A DNA stretch of 64,000 nucleotides from Incurvaria masculella (taxonomy: Eukaryota > Arthropoda > Insecta > Lepidoptera > Incurvariidae). Within the stretch, counting starts at the first letter, position 1. Each line of letters begins with the position of its first letter. The position numbers were made by a program, and so were the translations under genes. Location of the stretch: assembly GCA_946894095.1 (NCBI GenBank), contig OX335651.1, positions 15,026,501-15,090,500 of the forward strand, written 5' to 3'. Shown here one piece after another: positions 22,417-34,959 of this stretch. The notes below the pieces were generated by a model. It searched no databases. It was not told the DNA's origin and saw nothing but the letters and a program-made list of their open reading frames with translations.

Positions 22417-23390
22417 TGGTCGGTCCGAGTTCTCACCTAAATTTGAGTTTACGGAAGTTACGTAGAAACGTCAAACCCATACAAACTTTTGCTACTTATA
22501 CAGTGGTTTTACTTCTTTAAGCTGTCAAAATCAACGAAAACCCGATTTGTAAAAACCGGCCAAAGTGCGAGTCGGACTCGCTCACGAAGGGTTCCGTACC
22601 ATCAACACCAAAAAATCACGTTTTTTGTATGGGTTGTTATATTTTACCTATTTCTTGTTATAGCGGCAAAATAAATACACACTCTGTGAATATTTCAGCT
22701 GCCTAATTATTACCAAAGATAATACTAATAATCTATTACGGTTCATGAGATACAGCCCTGTGACAGACGAACGGACGGACGGACGGACAGCGGAGGCTTA
22801 GTAATAGGGTTCCGTTTTTACCCTTTGGGTACGGAACCCTAAAAACGCGGAGCATGGGAGGCAACGACGAGTAAGCTGCCAAATCAAGCTCGGACTCGCA
22901 AATGTTAGTTCGCTTAAGAGAGTCGTTGCCCTATCAAATGCCCATACTACGGACGATCAATGTTTCTTATCTCTTAATATTTTAAATTCTAGGTTTTTGA
23001 AATTTTGGATTATAAGATACATTGTAGAAATTTATGTCTGTATGTTTACATTGATTTAATATACCTTTTATAAAAATACGGACACATAATGTAGCTTTCT
23101 CAAGTGATAAAAAAAATTGATTAAATCTGACAACGTTTAGGGGAAGGGAAATCTTAGGGTCTGGAAGACGATTTCGCTACTTTTGATGGCAGTCGCCGTG
23201 CAAAATTGTGCCTTGGCCAATGGAGAAAGAATGCATTTCTTAAAATTTTCAAATCTTATATTTCCTTTGACTTCACAAAAGCCTTAACGCCCGCTTAAAT
23301 TTCTTCATACACCTTAAAACGCTAGTCGATCGGTTTTGCGTAAACGCCTATTTAGGTGACAAGTCGGACTACGGGTTCTGTGCTCCCCAG
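22417..23390. mobile_element. Inverted-repeat element, copy 2 (interrupted by a family A repeat)
   Basis: 22417-22550, 22847-22920 and 23336-23385 match 8042-7233 in order. The family A repeat at 22551-22846 sits between GATTTGTA and AAAACGCG, which are adjacent in copy 1. 22925-23335 has no counterpart in copy 1 and may be a further insertion. Confidence 0.7.
22551..22846 (+). mobile_element. Interspersed repeat family A, copy 5
   Basis: AAAACCGGCCAAAGTGCGAG head, (GACG)n at 22766-22790, tail GGGTACGGAACCCTAAAAA. The uninterrupted site can be read from the related sequence at about 7.9 kb. Confidence 0.9.
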
Positions 23391-23751
23391 AGACGATGAT
23401 AGGGTATTCAAGGCGCGGGCGGCTTCTTCGCGACACATTCCAGCGTCGCCAATTGAGTTATGCGAATTTCAATGTTTTATTAAGTTAAACTTTGCTTCGG
23501 CAGCCTTAAGTGAATTTATTTATACTTAGTTATCGGCTGAGAGAGAACTCATCTTGCTAACGTTTCGGTAAGTTGAATAATTAAATTTGTCACGGCGGTT
23601 GACGCCCGGCGCGGCGCCACGCTCGGACGGGGCGGAGCGGGGCTGCGGCGAGACGTGACGGAAAGCATCGGAATTCCGTTTCTTTGTCACCTCGATATCT
23701 TTGTTGCGGTTCTCTGTTTTTCTTTTTTTTTATATCGATCGCCTCACAAAA

Positions 23752-23915
23752 TAGGTGTCCGACGACGCCCCTGGGGTTTCGAACTTTCAAGGGGCTGCGA
23801 AAATCATGCCGGCTGGCCAGGTGCTTCTTCACACTATGTTTGAAGGAACCCAGGTTTTACTTTGAAGGAAAAACCCCGGCAGCAAAGGATCTAGAAGACC
23901 TACTAACACAGTAAT
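23752..23915 (-). pseudogene. Second copy of the same LINE C-terminal remnant
   Basis: The minus strand reads FPSK*NLGSFKHSVKKHLAS then RHDFRSPLKVRNPRG, clearly homologous to the remnant at 9.9 kb. A TAC-to-TAA change breaks the frame. It is flanked by GC-rich sequence at 23600-23660 that I cannot assign. Confidence 0.6.
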
Positions 23916-24830
23916 ATCACACTTAATACCTGCATTTATACACGCATCGTATCTTTAGTTGGTTAAGAAAAATAAATATTAGCCTTAAATAAAACTTAAC
24001 TTTCACATCTCAAAGTTAATCGTTATGATAATACAAATATTGAGTTTATGGCGATAGATAGCACTGCTGTATGAATAATTGAAGAAGCGGGAATTTTCTA
24101 AACTAAATTATTAAAGTTTTGGTTTCCGGAACCCTATAGACATCTGGACTATTATATTATGGCCAATCACGGCTTGATACCAACTACATTGTGAAATAAG
24201 GAATTATGTTAAGCAGCAAAACCTCTCTGCGCCATCGCTTTAAATATACTTTAAATATATTTGTTATATCATTAGGCAGTAGTCGTGGGCGTTTTCACTG
24301 GTCTTCGAAAACGTTAGTAACTGTTATTGCTGATGCCGATAGCCGTTTGCGGAAACTGTTGCAAAAAGAAATGAAAAAAAAACTCCCTCTCCCTCTTCTC
24401 CTTTTTTTTTTAGCACGGTTCGATCATCTTACATGAATTTTGAATCTCGAGTGCAGTGACCTGTATTCTCAACAAAAATCTAAATCAAGAAAGAGGTTTT
24501 GTTACTATGTAGTTATCGCAAACAATTAAAAAGTCCGACAAAACTTTTTATCCTCCACAAAATAATCCCCAGAAATAATATAACAGAAATGATAAATAAA
24601 CGTAATTATCATTTATTTTATATGCCTATTAGCATTTAGAAATACTAATCGTTGGACTTTTCCTGTAAGCAAACCACAACGGCGGTTGTTAACAATGTAG
24701 CCCCTCTTTTTCGGCGGTAACCGGCGGTAAAGAGTCGCCGGCTACAAGCCGGAACGAAGTAATTATTAATATTACTAACTATTACTCGTAACTCCAGTTA
24801 CGAGAGTCGCCGGCTCCAAGCCGGTTACAG
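23916..24830. other. No gene recognised
   Basis: AT-rich. 24700-24830 carries small paired motifs AGAGTCGCCGGCT-CAAGCCGG occurring twice (24730 and 24804). Confidence 0.5.
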
Positions 24831-24836
24831 CTACTA

Positions 24837-25998
24837 TAGTCGAGCCGTTCTAAGAAGCGTTTTTTGACACAGCAGTGTGGAAGAAAAGCTAATGACTAAA
24901 TTATGGAACAGACCACTTTACCCCACGTTTTATATTTTTGGGACCAAATAATAACAGCTTGCTGATGTGTTTTTTTTTATTATGACTTGTAAATTATATT
25001 TTATTCTATATTGTGTCAATTAATTACTTAACAATGTATTAAATAATATAATTATGAACAAAATAATGGTACAGTACCAGCACTGGGAGTAAATTGCAAT
25101 AGGGATGTTAACCTGCAAAATAATATCGACCATTTAAGTTATTATATCTTTAACTTTCATAACTATTACTTAAATATTCTTATAAATGAATATCAAATAG
25201 ATATCATTACGATTACCAATTTTGGCTTGTGAGAATGAACATTCGGTCTCGTGATTTCCAGCAATTAACGAATGCCTCCTTCATTTCTTAAATTATATGT
25301 TTAGGCACATATAATAAATGTTATAATAAATTTAATTGCAGTATCATCTAGCTTTTTTAGGGTTCCGTACCCAAAGGGTGAAAACGGAACCCTATTACTA
25401 AGCCTCCGCTGTCCGTCCGTCCGTCCGTCCGTCCGTCCGTCCGTCCGTCTGTCCGTCTGTCACAAGGCTGTATCTCATGAACCGTAATAGGTAGGCAGCT
25501 GAAATTTTCACAGAGTGTGTATTTATTTTGCCGCTATGTAAAATAAAAAAATATTAAAAATAAAAGGGGGGTTATGTTTTCCTTTTTTCGGTCCTCAATA
25601 CTGTTTTTCGACTAAAAAAGTGCTCACCACAAAAGTTGTTGACAACTTTTTTGATTACTACTCACGAAAATGTATGTGGAAGACGATCCTTTTAAGGTGT
25701 ACAGCAAAATGTTATTAAAATGTTTTGCTCCAAATATACAATGGTTAATGTTTGGAAAAGTATTCCGTTGAAAGCTCTATATGTGCAAAAGATCTTGTAT
25801 TTAGGTTATGAAACACCTTCCGAAATCAGATAATCACCTGTCCATCTGCATGAATGTGTTTTATTTTAGAGAAGATTGCCTATTATTAGATTTTTGCTTT
25901 TCCTTTTTGAAATGTTATCGATATAAAAGTAAAACTCTGGTTTTTACCCTTCCCTATCCCTCACCTGTCAAAAAACGCTTCTTAGAACGGCTCGACTA
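24837..25998. mobile_element. TA-flanked inverted-repeat element (Tc1/mariner-like ends) with a nested repeat
   Basis: Perfect inverted repeats of about 33 bp, TAGTCGAGCCGTTCTAAGAA continuing GCGTTTTTTGACA, at 24837-24869 and 25966-25998. A TA lies outside each end. Size is 1162 bp including a 219-bp family A insertion. No transposase ORF remains. TA duplication suggests a Tc1/mariner-type mobiliser. Confidence 0.8.
25352..25570 (-). mobile_element. Interspersed repeat family A, copy 6, head missing
   Basis: Starts TTTTTTAGGGTTCCGTACCC with a long (CGTC)n at 25411-25460, and stops after the poly-A region; the palindromic head is absent. Confidence 0.85.
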
Positions 25999-25999
25999 T

Positions 26000-27716
26000 A
26001 ACTGCCGCCCGCCATTGCGCGAGCGAGACAGTCGCGGCTGGCGTGTCGTTGCGTCTAGACGTCTCGCAACTTACGGGCTTTCGTTGGCGCGCCGCGTGCG
26101 CGATCCAGTGCGCTACAAGAAATGTGTAGCGGCCATACTGCTCGGCGTAAAATGAATACTTCGTTTTTACACTAGTAACAGTTATACGAACCCATTTCTC
26201 ATTTCTCGTCCCACGACTATTAGGCAGTCAGTTAGTTAACCTAACCTAACCAAGACTTCCAAAAACGAGTCAAATACTTGTTTTTACTGCGATCCGGTTT
26301 TTTATGCAACATACATTTAATTAATAAATGAGAAGGCTTAGCGTCTCCGCGTTGTCTGTTAAACCGACTAAGGATGCGGAATGGCAGCCCTGGGGCGGTG
26401 CGGGGCGGCGTGGGGCGCAGCGGGGCGGGGCGGGGCGGAGGGCAGAAAGCTCAGCGCGGCGCCTGCGGAATTCCCAAGCAGCAGTGGTGCCATTTTTCCT
26501 GCTCTTCCTTTTCTCACTTCCCATCAATTTCGTAATCGTAATATAATTTTGAATTATTTATAATTCACGCTTCCTTAAGTCACTCAACTCGAAGCAGTTA
26601 ATAGAAATAGTTAAAAAAATCTTGCATGCAATATTATTTGCTACAAGTTGTTTTATAGACTTTAAATTTAAAAAAAATATATATTTTGGGGTTTCCTGTT
26701 TCTGGGCACCGATAAATGATGGTTGGGTCCTGAAGGTTGAAAATAGTGTTTGTAAGTATGTACACAGTGGTCCGAGTCCATTACTGTATCTTCTAAATAA
26801 TTCTAGAGAGGCCAGCAACAATGATAATGTGAGTTTCCTCACTATGTTTGCGTTCACGTTGTTTAGTTTCCAGGACCAATGTATGGAAAGGTCCTTTGCC
26901 TCCCCCTGACAAAAACTTGTTATCAAAAGAACTAAATTGTCTTTGACGTCGGTCAGTCAGGATATGAAAGATCGAGTTGTGGACCGGGTGGCTGGGCATG
27001 TGCTAGCAGGAAAAATAGTAGGCCTCCACCTCACTAGTGAGCGCCCATCAACAGCCACTATATAATATATATTATGTACATAAATTATACCTACATACAT
27101 TTATGTAACGCTTCATATGAATTGCGGACGTTGACTGCAAAGATTGAACATTCAAACATATTTACATTTCTTGGAATAAGCGACGTACCTGCTTAGTACG
27201 AAAAAAGTTTACTTACATAATAATCTTTGAAAAATTTAAGAAAAACTTTTTACTTAATATTTTTTTGTGATAAATCTATAGGCATTTTGGTTTAATTTGA
27301 GATACTGATTGATAGCAGAGTTATTTAGGCTACCAATAAAAAAAAATACAATTGTATTAGCAAATTAATAGTCGTAGTACCTAAAAATGTTGTACGAGAT
27401 GTAAATTTTCAACGTTTTTAAAAAAAATGCTCATATCATAACAAACAAATAACTCCGATTTTTTTTCAATTTTTTTCCTGGATAGTCATAAACTGGCCTA
27501 GTACCTGGTTCTCGCTTGACGTTAAGTTTTGGGACAGCCTGTATGTCACCATGTGAATTTATAAATACAGATACCGAATAATAAATTGAGATACGAAATT
27601 AAAGACTAAATTAACCAAATAAACGTTTACAACAATCAACGAGTTTGTGTGTCTGTGATTTCCATAATAACAAGTCACGTCTCCTAGCAACAAGCGTTTT
27701 ATATTGAAATCGCACA
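26000..27716. other. No gene recognised; GC-rich tract and TTAGG tract inside
   Basis: 26393-26445 is G-rich (GGGGCGG units). A reversed TTAGG tract lies at 26226-26243. The remainder is AT-rich with no identifiable element. Confidence 0.5.
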
Positions 27717-27720
27717 TTAA

Positions 27721-27880
27721 GGCTGTTCCGACCCACACACTGTGTTTGTGAACATTAGAGGCACCCATTAAAATATATAGATGTTAAATATGATTTTAGC
27801 CATTGTAGTTGCAACATAAAAAATCACAGGTTTTTTAGTTCTGTCATAAATAGCTACTGCAATGGCGCTGTTAAAAACAT
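27721..27880. mobile_element. TTAA-flanked MITE family T3, partial copy 2
   Basis: TTAA at 27717-27720 is followed by GGCTGTTCCGACCCA, then internal blocks GCCATTGTAGTTGCAACAT and ATGGCGCTGTTAA matching copy 1 in reverse. The far end is lost. Confidence 0.7.
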
Positions 27881-29135
27881 TTATTAAAATTCTCCTTGAA
27901 TGTACCTATTGATTGTTAGCGAAATAAATCGAAGCATAATTTTACTGACACCGCTTTCTTTTTGTTTTTCGTTGCGAAATATTATTAGCAGTTCATTTAT
28001 ATTGACTCGTTTTAATTTTTGGTTCGGTATACAAACAAAAAAAAAATTTAATCTATTTCAATATTCACCCACGAGCGTTCCTTCTTGCTCAATTTAAAGA
28101 AATTAAAATTTTACATATTGTGCAGGACAATGCAATAAAATAATGTCGTTTAAAAATGATGTCAATAAATACAAAATTGAGAATAGTCGTAAGTCCACCA
28201 GTTTTTTCAGTATTCCAGAAATTTGTCCGTTTGAAAAACGTTATATATAAAACAATTGCAAGCTAAACCCGATCGTAAAAACATTTGAAATGTCCTATAG
28301 TTTTTAATATTTCTATCTCCGCCCGCCCCGCCCCCCCACGCCGGCCCCGAGCCCTCGCGTGGGGCGCATTTCAAATAGTCCACGCGAACTGTTTCTTAAA
28401 CATTTGCATCATGCTTGACAACTCCAAAAGATGTGCATAAAGTTCCCGCAGACTGTGAACATGCTCATCACACGCTTATAAATGTAGTCTATGGGTACGA
28501 GACAAGTGGGTTGCTTTTTAGGGGCCCGTCGCAAGGAGCGAAAAAGGGACCTGGCTCTGGTGTCTATCGGTCACACGCATTTTGACCCGAATTGTTCTCC
28601 TATTAACGGTTGTTTGAATAATCTGCAAAAATAACAATTAAGGTACAATTATGTAGTTGTACACCAACTAATACTTATTGCAATAATACTTTTTGAGAAA
28701 GAGCTAGATTTTTTTGTCAAACAGCACCTACATTGTTTCTCATCTTTTAGTAGTCAGGTTACAGTTTTGTAAACGTTTTTTTTTTTATATTTTCGGTGCC
28801 TATATTACCCGGGCTATAATAACGAATCGATCTAGACCTTATTCATCACAATGTGATAAATAGTTTAAGCGCTACGGTAGAAAATACGTACATACCAATA
28901 TACATACATAGACTTTCTTTTGGCTTCGGCCTAGTCGGATAAAAATACGTGTGTAAGCTAGCAGAAACAGAATATAAGGGTCTCTTCCACCGAGTACTGA
29001 ATAGCTTAATCCTCGCATTAAATATCCTTTTTTTGCAATCTCTCAATCGATACCAGTACAAGATAATGAGTAATAAATGCCTTTTAAGTGTCGATTAAAA
29101 TAAATTAAGTACTTGGTGATAACCAGGCTAAGTAT
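27881..29135. other. AT-rich DNA with a small dispersed repeat
   Basis: 28320-28370 is a short C-rich patch. 29045-29132 (ATACCAGTACAAGATAAT, TTTTAAGTGTCGATTAA, ACTTGGTGATAACCA) matches 57695-57795. No gene seen. Confidence 0.5.
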
Positions 29136-29136
29136 C

Positions 29137-29453
29137 TTTTTTAGGGTTCCGTACCCAAAGGGTGAAAACGGAACCCTATTACAAAGCCTCCGCTGTCCGC
29201 CTGTCCGTCCGTCCGGCCGTCCGTCCGTCCGTCTGTCACAGGGCTGTATCTCATGAACCGTAATAGGTAGGCAGCTGAAATTTTCACAGAGTGTGTATTT
29301 ATTTTGCCGTTATAACAACAATTGGGTAAAATTTAAAAATAATAAGATTCAAGGGGGGCCCCAAACAAAAAACGTAATTTTTTATATTAAATCTTGTACG
29401 ATGGTACGGAACCCTTCGTGTGCGAGTCCGACTCGCACTTGGCCGGTTTTTTT
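29137..29453 (-). mobile_element. Interspersed repeat family A, copy 7
   Basis: Full length in reverse, TTTTTTAGGGTTCCGTACCC to CACTTGGCCGGTTTTTTT. The head palindrome GCGAGTCCGACTCGC is intact. Confidence 0.9.
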
Positions 29454-29657
29454 AAGACTAACTTTATAATATATTTTATATTATTATATATTATATATTA
29501 TAAAACTAAACTTTATAACTTTATAATTTTAAAAAAACAATAAGAAAACTGCCCGAATAATATTTATCAACCTCAAGTTTTTTTTTTTTGTATTTAATTT
29601 CTCTAAAATTCTTTGATAATATCTGCTTTGTGATTGATTGTTTGGTTTGCATTTTAA

Positions 29658-30129
29658 GGGCCTGGTACTAGCCAAATCGCAAAGTTAGACGAGGCACCCC
29701 AAGTAAACTAACTAAGTCTGACGATTATAAGTGTCATCCTTACAATATATGATTCCTTGTCTAGGAATCGAATGATTTTCGTTAATGTATGTTTCCTTTT
29801 TCTAAACAAAATACATTGCGGAAACGGTGTCCATTTCCGAACTTTTTTGACTAAATGTAGAAATCTAAAAGCAAATGGAATTTTTTGTTTATGCATATAT
29901 GCTGTTTTTGCTTATATCTAGAAATCGAATGACTTTCAGATTTCTAATGAGAAAAATCAACTTTTTTTATTTTTATTATTATTTAAATAAATGATGGAAT
30001 AAAAAAATATTAACAATCCATTATCAGTCTGGAGTTCTATTTGGATTTGCTGAAGCGTTTCACTACATATTATTACATTTGTTAAAAAGTGCATTTGTAT
30101 GGCGCGAGTAGTTGGCTAGTCCTAGCGCC
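29658..30129. mobile_element. TTAA-flanked MITE, family T1, copy 2
   Basis: 472 bp between TTAA at 29654-29657 and 30130-30133. Near-identical, in reverse orientation, to 7403-7873, with a few percent divergence by eye. Confidence 0.88.
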
Positions 30130-30133
30130 TTAA

Positions 30134-31190
30134 TGTACTTATTTTTATATTCACTGTTATTCCTCTTCTTACTTTTACGTTGTGGTTATATGATTGTTTT
30201 TATTTTTTGTTTTTTGGTTATAATTGTTTTATTTTTTTTGTAAGTTAGCAATTCATTTGTACATGTTGTGTTTGTCCTTAATTGTAGATAGTTTTGGTGT
30301 GGTTTTTCTTTCTTTTAATATCTGTAAATGTAAGAAACGAATCTATGTGGACGAACCTATAAATAAAAAAAATAAAAAAAAAATATTGGCGTTGAAAAAG
30401 CGTTTCTTCCATAGTGAAAGTATACGCTTTAAGTTATAATATTCAATGTACCCACGAGACGTCCTAAATCCGCGCGACAAAATCCGGATGCGCTGCAAAT
30501 TCGACGACATTTCAGTCGCGCCCGCCCAAGCGTTAAGGGTTAGCGCCACGAGACGGTTAATTCGGCCGGGAGGGGTCGCGCTGGCGCCACCGATCCTGCC
30601 GTAGACAAATTCCTGAGTGCGCCCCCCCCCCACCCCCACCACCTCCACCACCCGCCCACACCCCCGCCCGCCCGCGCGCCCCGCGCGGAGACGTCTTCGA
30701 GCTGCCTCTATTTCGACGGCAACCATTGAAAAATGTTGCATAGTTTGTGATGTTTTGTGATTGCACGTCTAAAAGTAATTTGTATGCACGGTTGGGTGCT
30801 CAATGTCTCTTTTAATAACTGACTTAAAAAAGAAGGTCTTATTTTTTTTAAGTCTTCTTCTTGTTTTTAGAGTTCCGTACCCAAATTACTACTGAAATTT
30901 TAAAATTTACTACATTATACTTTCTGAATGACGAAAAGAATTGACTTTATTTTTAAACATTCTTCATTCACAACGTATAAATTATACATTGTGCATTTTA
31001 TAAGATATGCATGGTTTTGAAGTTTTGCACAAAATGCTTTTATACATCGTGAATTTTATACGTAGTGAATTCGTATTCTATAGTATTCTATAGCATTAAG
31101 TGCGTACAATGTAATATTGTATACTTGAAAAAAAATGCTCCACTGAATAAAGAATTTGAAATATGAAATATGAAAAATGAATACGACTCC
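30134..31190. other. No gene recognised; C-rich tract
   Basis: 30450-30720 is GC-rich with a run of C9 and CCACC units at 30619-30665. 30868-30886 is a short tail-like family A relic. The remainder is AT-rich. Confidence 0.5.
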
Positions 31191-31194
31191 AAGT

Positions 31195-31390
31195 AGGGAC
31201 ATGCCAGGGCCGTGGGCTACACAGGGCTACAGGGAAAACACCATCAAGGGAAGACACTGACATTTTTTCATTGCCGTTGCATCTTTTAATGCAATGTGAT
31301 CGTACCTACTTGGGTGGGCTTAATCTAGTTAGATTCCCAAGTAGGGAAGGGGGCCTATAATTTTCCATGGATTCCGAATATAATGGCTCA
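31195..31390 (-). mobile_element. SINE family B, diverged tail copy
   Basis: Reverse match to the family tail: GGAAGACACTGACA, TTTTTCATTGCCGTTG, GGGTGGGCTTAATC and GGGAAGGGGGCCTATA. Confidence 0.55.
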
Positions 31391-32025
31391 GGTTCTAAGG
31401 AATAACTCACTATCTAATTTATCGCGGTATAAATGTACTTTTTTTCGACGAAGATCTTTTTGAAAATCCATTGATTCGAGTGTTGGGTTTCAATCACGAA
31501 GGTCAATCACAAAGGCCCTATAATATATTACAGCATTGTAACAAATTGTATTACATCGTTTAGCAATGGTGCAAGCAAACTTCGAAGTAAACGTAGAATA
31601 GTTCGCGGCGCTCCCTCGCTTCGGGAACTTTCTCTTTTTAAATGGTCCTTTCAGTGCGCCGCAGCCTCGGTGGAGCGGAGAGAAATACGATCGCGCAAAC
31701 TATAATGTATTCCTCCGTCCCGAAAAAAGAAAACAGGTAAATTACAAGAGGAAACTTCGCGTCGCGAATGTGTCAAGGTAGCGGAAACTTGATTGGGTCA
31801 TTCTTTGCTGGAGGAATACATTCTTCGAGGGTTACTTTCGATGACATGCTGGTGGCTTTTCGCTGGGAGGGGTCGCTATAATAATTTTATTTTAGGTAAA
31901 TTGATACCTATAGCTTTGCACACATTGCATACACATTTTCAGTGAAGTAAACCGTCAGAGATTATACAATATTTTTCATCCTGACCCATTCATACTTTCA
32001 ATTCTTTTTTCCGCAGTCTTTGTTC
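31391..32025. other. No gene recognised
   Basis: Mixed-composition DNA without an identifiable element. Confidence 0.5.
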
Positions 32026-32331
32026 CTTTTTAGGGTTCCGTACCCGAAGGGTGAAAACGAAACTCTATTACTAGGCCTCCGCTGTCCGTCCGTCCGTCCG
32101 TCCGTCTGTCTCAGGGCTGTATCTTATGAATCGTAATAGGTAGACAGCTGAAATTTTCACAGAGTGTGTATTTATTTTGCCGCTATAACAACAAATAGGC
32201 AAATAAAAAAAAATATATAAATTCAAAGGGGAACCATGATTTTACACAAAAACGTAATTTTTTTGTGTTAAATCTTGTACGATGGTACGGAACCCTTCGT
32301 GCGCGATTCCGACTCGCACTTGGCCGGTTTT
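32026..32331 (-). mobile_element. Interspersed repeat family A, copy 8
   Basis: Full length in reverse, TTTTTAGGGTTCCGTACCCG to CGCACTTGGCCGGTTTT. Confidence 0.89.
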
Positions 32332-32639
32332 AACCGAATCAGAAGACAAGCAAAGCAGCTTCGAACTTTTTCGCTACCATGGCACTTCTAGAGAGTAAAC
32401 TACAAATACTATTTGCTCTGTTGCTGAAAATATTTCCTCGAGAGTTGAGTTACGAAATGTAAGGTGTTACAAACACTAACCATTTGTAGTTCTAGTACAT
32501 TCCACATGGTGGCGTATATTTTTCTATGGTTTCATAAATATACATAAATTATTAAAATGTGCTACACAATCGAAACTTTTCGGTTTGTATGCGTGCGTTG
32601 ACTACACGTGAGCTATTTGATGTTTATTTTCCAAGCTGA

Positions 32640-32880
32640 GGCACCCCACCGAATTATTTCCTGGATATTATATGAGTTCCCCATACAAACTTTCATCCCC
32701 TATTTCACCCCCTTCGAGTTTAATTTTCACCACAAAAGCGTATGTCCTTCTCCAAGTTCCAGGCTATCTCTATACCGACATTCATAAAAATTGGTCCCGC
32801 GGTTTAGGCGTGAAAATGCAACAGACAGACAGTATTTATGTATGTATGTGTCGTATGTTTGTCTGATAATGTGTACATAA
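32640..32880 (+). mobile_element. LINE 3' UTR fragment
   Basis: ATTTCACCCCCTTCGAGTTT, then ATTGGTCCCGCGGTTTAGGC and GTGAAAATGCAACAGACAGA. Same family as 58378-58610. Confidence 0.65.
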
Positions 32881-33514
32881 TTACAACACATTATTTCGAA
32901 TGGTAAATAACAGTAAGAGATAAAATAAAAATAAAACTTAAATCTGCTCCAAACGGTATAGGTAAACCGGTTTTTATAGACATTTAATTGTAGAGTGTAT
33001 TCATTGTGTCTTGCAAAAGCCAACTATGTTATTCAATGCACTAACGAAAAAACTCTGCAAAAATTAGAAAATTCACACATAATGAACAAGATTCAATAAA
33101 ATCATGTAAATGTTATTTCAACAAATAAAACTATAAAAGCTACATGCTATAAATAGTACAAGTGCGACCTGCAACTAAAGATAGAGAACGGGCAATTTAT
33201 TTTTCTCGTTCGGGTATTCTGTCATAAATCAAGTGACATCCTGTACCATTTCGCTGATTCACGTCACTGTTGCGCGCGCACAAAAATGTGTCTCATTAAA
33301 AAAAAATGGTTCGGACCAACTCACTCGTGAGAAACCAATTGAATGACAGTCGCGCGAGGAAATTCATCATAATTAACTCAGTTGAATAACTTGGTAATAA
33401 GTTCATGAAATTATTCGCGTTTTATGGAAAGTTAGTAATTGGTAATAGTAAACAGAAACGTTTAAAAGAATTCTAGAATGTTATGATCGTATCGCGAAAG
33501 TCATGTGTGATTGT

Positions 33515-33785
33515 GTTTTTTATGCAGCCTGACATGGATGGCTAATACCACACAACTACCCTTATGATATTAGCCCCATACGCCACATTCCCGGAGGAAT
33601 TAGGTGCCATGTCAGGACCTTCCTTCCCTTTATGAGCACGGCTACATTGAACTGGATGGAAAACACGGACAATTTTTCATTGCCGCTAACCTTAGTTTCA
33701 TTCAATGCGGTGGTACTAACCCGGGCGGGCTTAATCCTACCACCTAGTAGGGGAAGGGGACCTACAGTTTTACATGGCCGTGTAA
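33515..33785 (-). mobile_element. SINE family B, nearly full-length tail
   Basis: Reverse copy: TGACATGGATGGCTAATACC to AAGGGGACCTACAGTTTTAC. The head is missing, and a family A copy starts at its end. Confidence 0.75.
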
Positions 33786-33787
33786 GA

Positions 33788-34030
33788 TTTCATCGTACGA
33801 GATTTAACACAAAAAAATCAATTTTTTGGCCTCCTTTCATTTTTATTGTTTTTTTATTGTACCTATTTGTTGTTAAACCAGCAAAATAAATACAAACTGT
33901 GTAATAATTTCAGCTGCCTACCTATTACGGTTTAAGAGATACAGTCCTGTGATGGACGGGCGGACGGACGGGCAGCGGAGGCTTGATTCCGTTGGTACCC
34001 TTTGATACGGAACCCTTAAATTTTTTTTTT
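33788..34030 (+). mobile_element. Interspersed repeat family A, copy 9, head missing
   Basis: Starts at TTTCATCGTACGAGATTTAA, then the middle block and a short GACGG microsatellite, ending GATACGGAACCCTTAAA. Confidence 0.8.
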
Positions 34031-34195
34031 AACTAGTTATTTATTGTTAACCAGCGGCTATGCGTTCCGGCGACAGCAGGTCTATTTCAGGCGCGCTAAA
34101 CGGCATGTCTTTTTTTGTTTATCTGAGTAGTATCTGAGTTGTGGATGTATATTACCTGTGAAACTGTCTGTGAACTGGAAATAGTACATACTTAT

Positions 34196-34272
34196 AGCTA
34201 ATACTACGCCCAAGGCCATGATATTAGCCCTACATGGCAACTGGGTGCAATGCAAGATCCAAGAGGGTCGTC
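34196..34272 (-). mobile_element. SINE family B, small tail fragment
   Basis: AGCTAATACTACGCCC, CATGATATTAGCCC and GGTGCAATGCAAGATCC match the 3' part of the tail in reverse. Confidence 0.45.
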
Positions 34273-34959
34273 TCAACATCGCACGGCTGCATAGAACTGG
34301 CAGAGATATTTGGCAGGCGGAGATATTTCTGCTACGTCCAGCATTTTTCTAATGAAAACCTGCATGAGGGCGGTCAAGCGAGTCACCTCGCGTCGGCGTG
34401 CGACCTCGCTGTGAGAGTCCGCACCGATTAGCCGATGGAAAATATTTTACGCTGACAAATGCTCACCTCCCGATATTTATGTGTACAGGCAGCGGCGGGG
34501 CAGTTCGCTCGCTCGTAAATCCTTGCATTTCGGTGTTGCAGATTTAGCGGCGACTGAAATGGGGTTAAAGTGATTGCCCGTTAACGGTCTGCCTATGAAA
34601 ATGTTGCGTTTGGTGGCATCGGCCTCCTTCCGTTCTTATGTTACATTCGTCTTAGTAAGTGCTTTAATGTTACTAAGAACTGGTTTCCAACGGCGGAGAT
34701 CAACTGCTTGTACGTTAAAGTTTTTTGGATTCTTACAGGACAATGTCATACTGCGCTAAGATAGCTAGAGGCTAATAGAAAAGGATGGACTGTTCCTTTC
34801 CAGTTGGTTCTAAAATTTTAATATTCTACTTGAGGTTCTCGGCTCCGCTTGGTTCCATTTCGTTTTGGACATTCACTCGAGCGAAACCCGGTCAAATGTA
34901 ATCGGAAACCTTCCCGGGCATGATATAAAAAAATCCGGATCGCCACCTACCAGGTCAAA

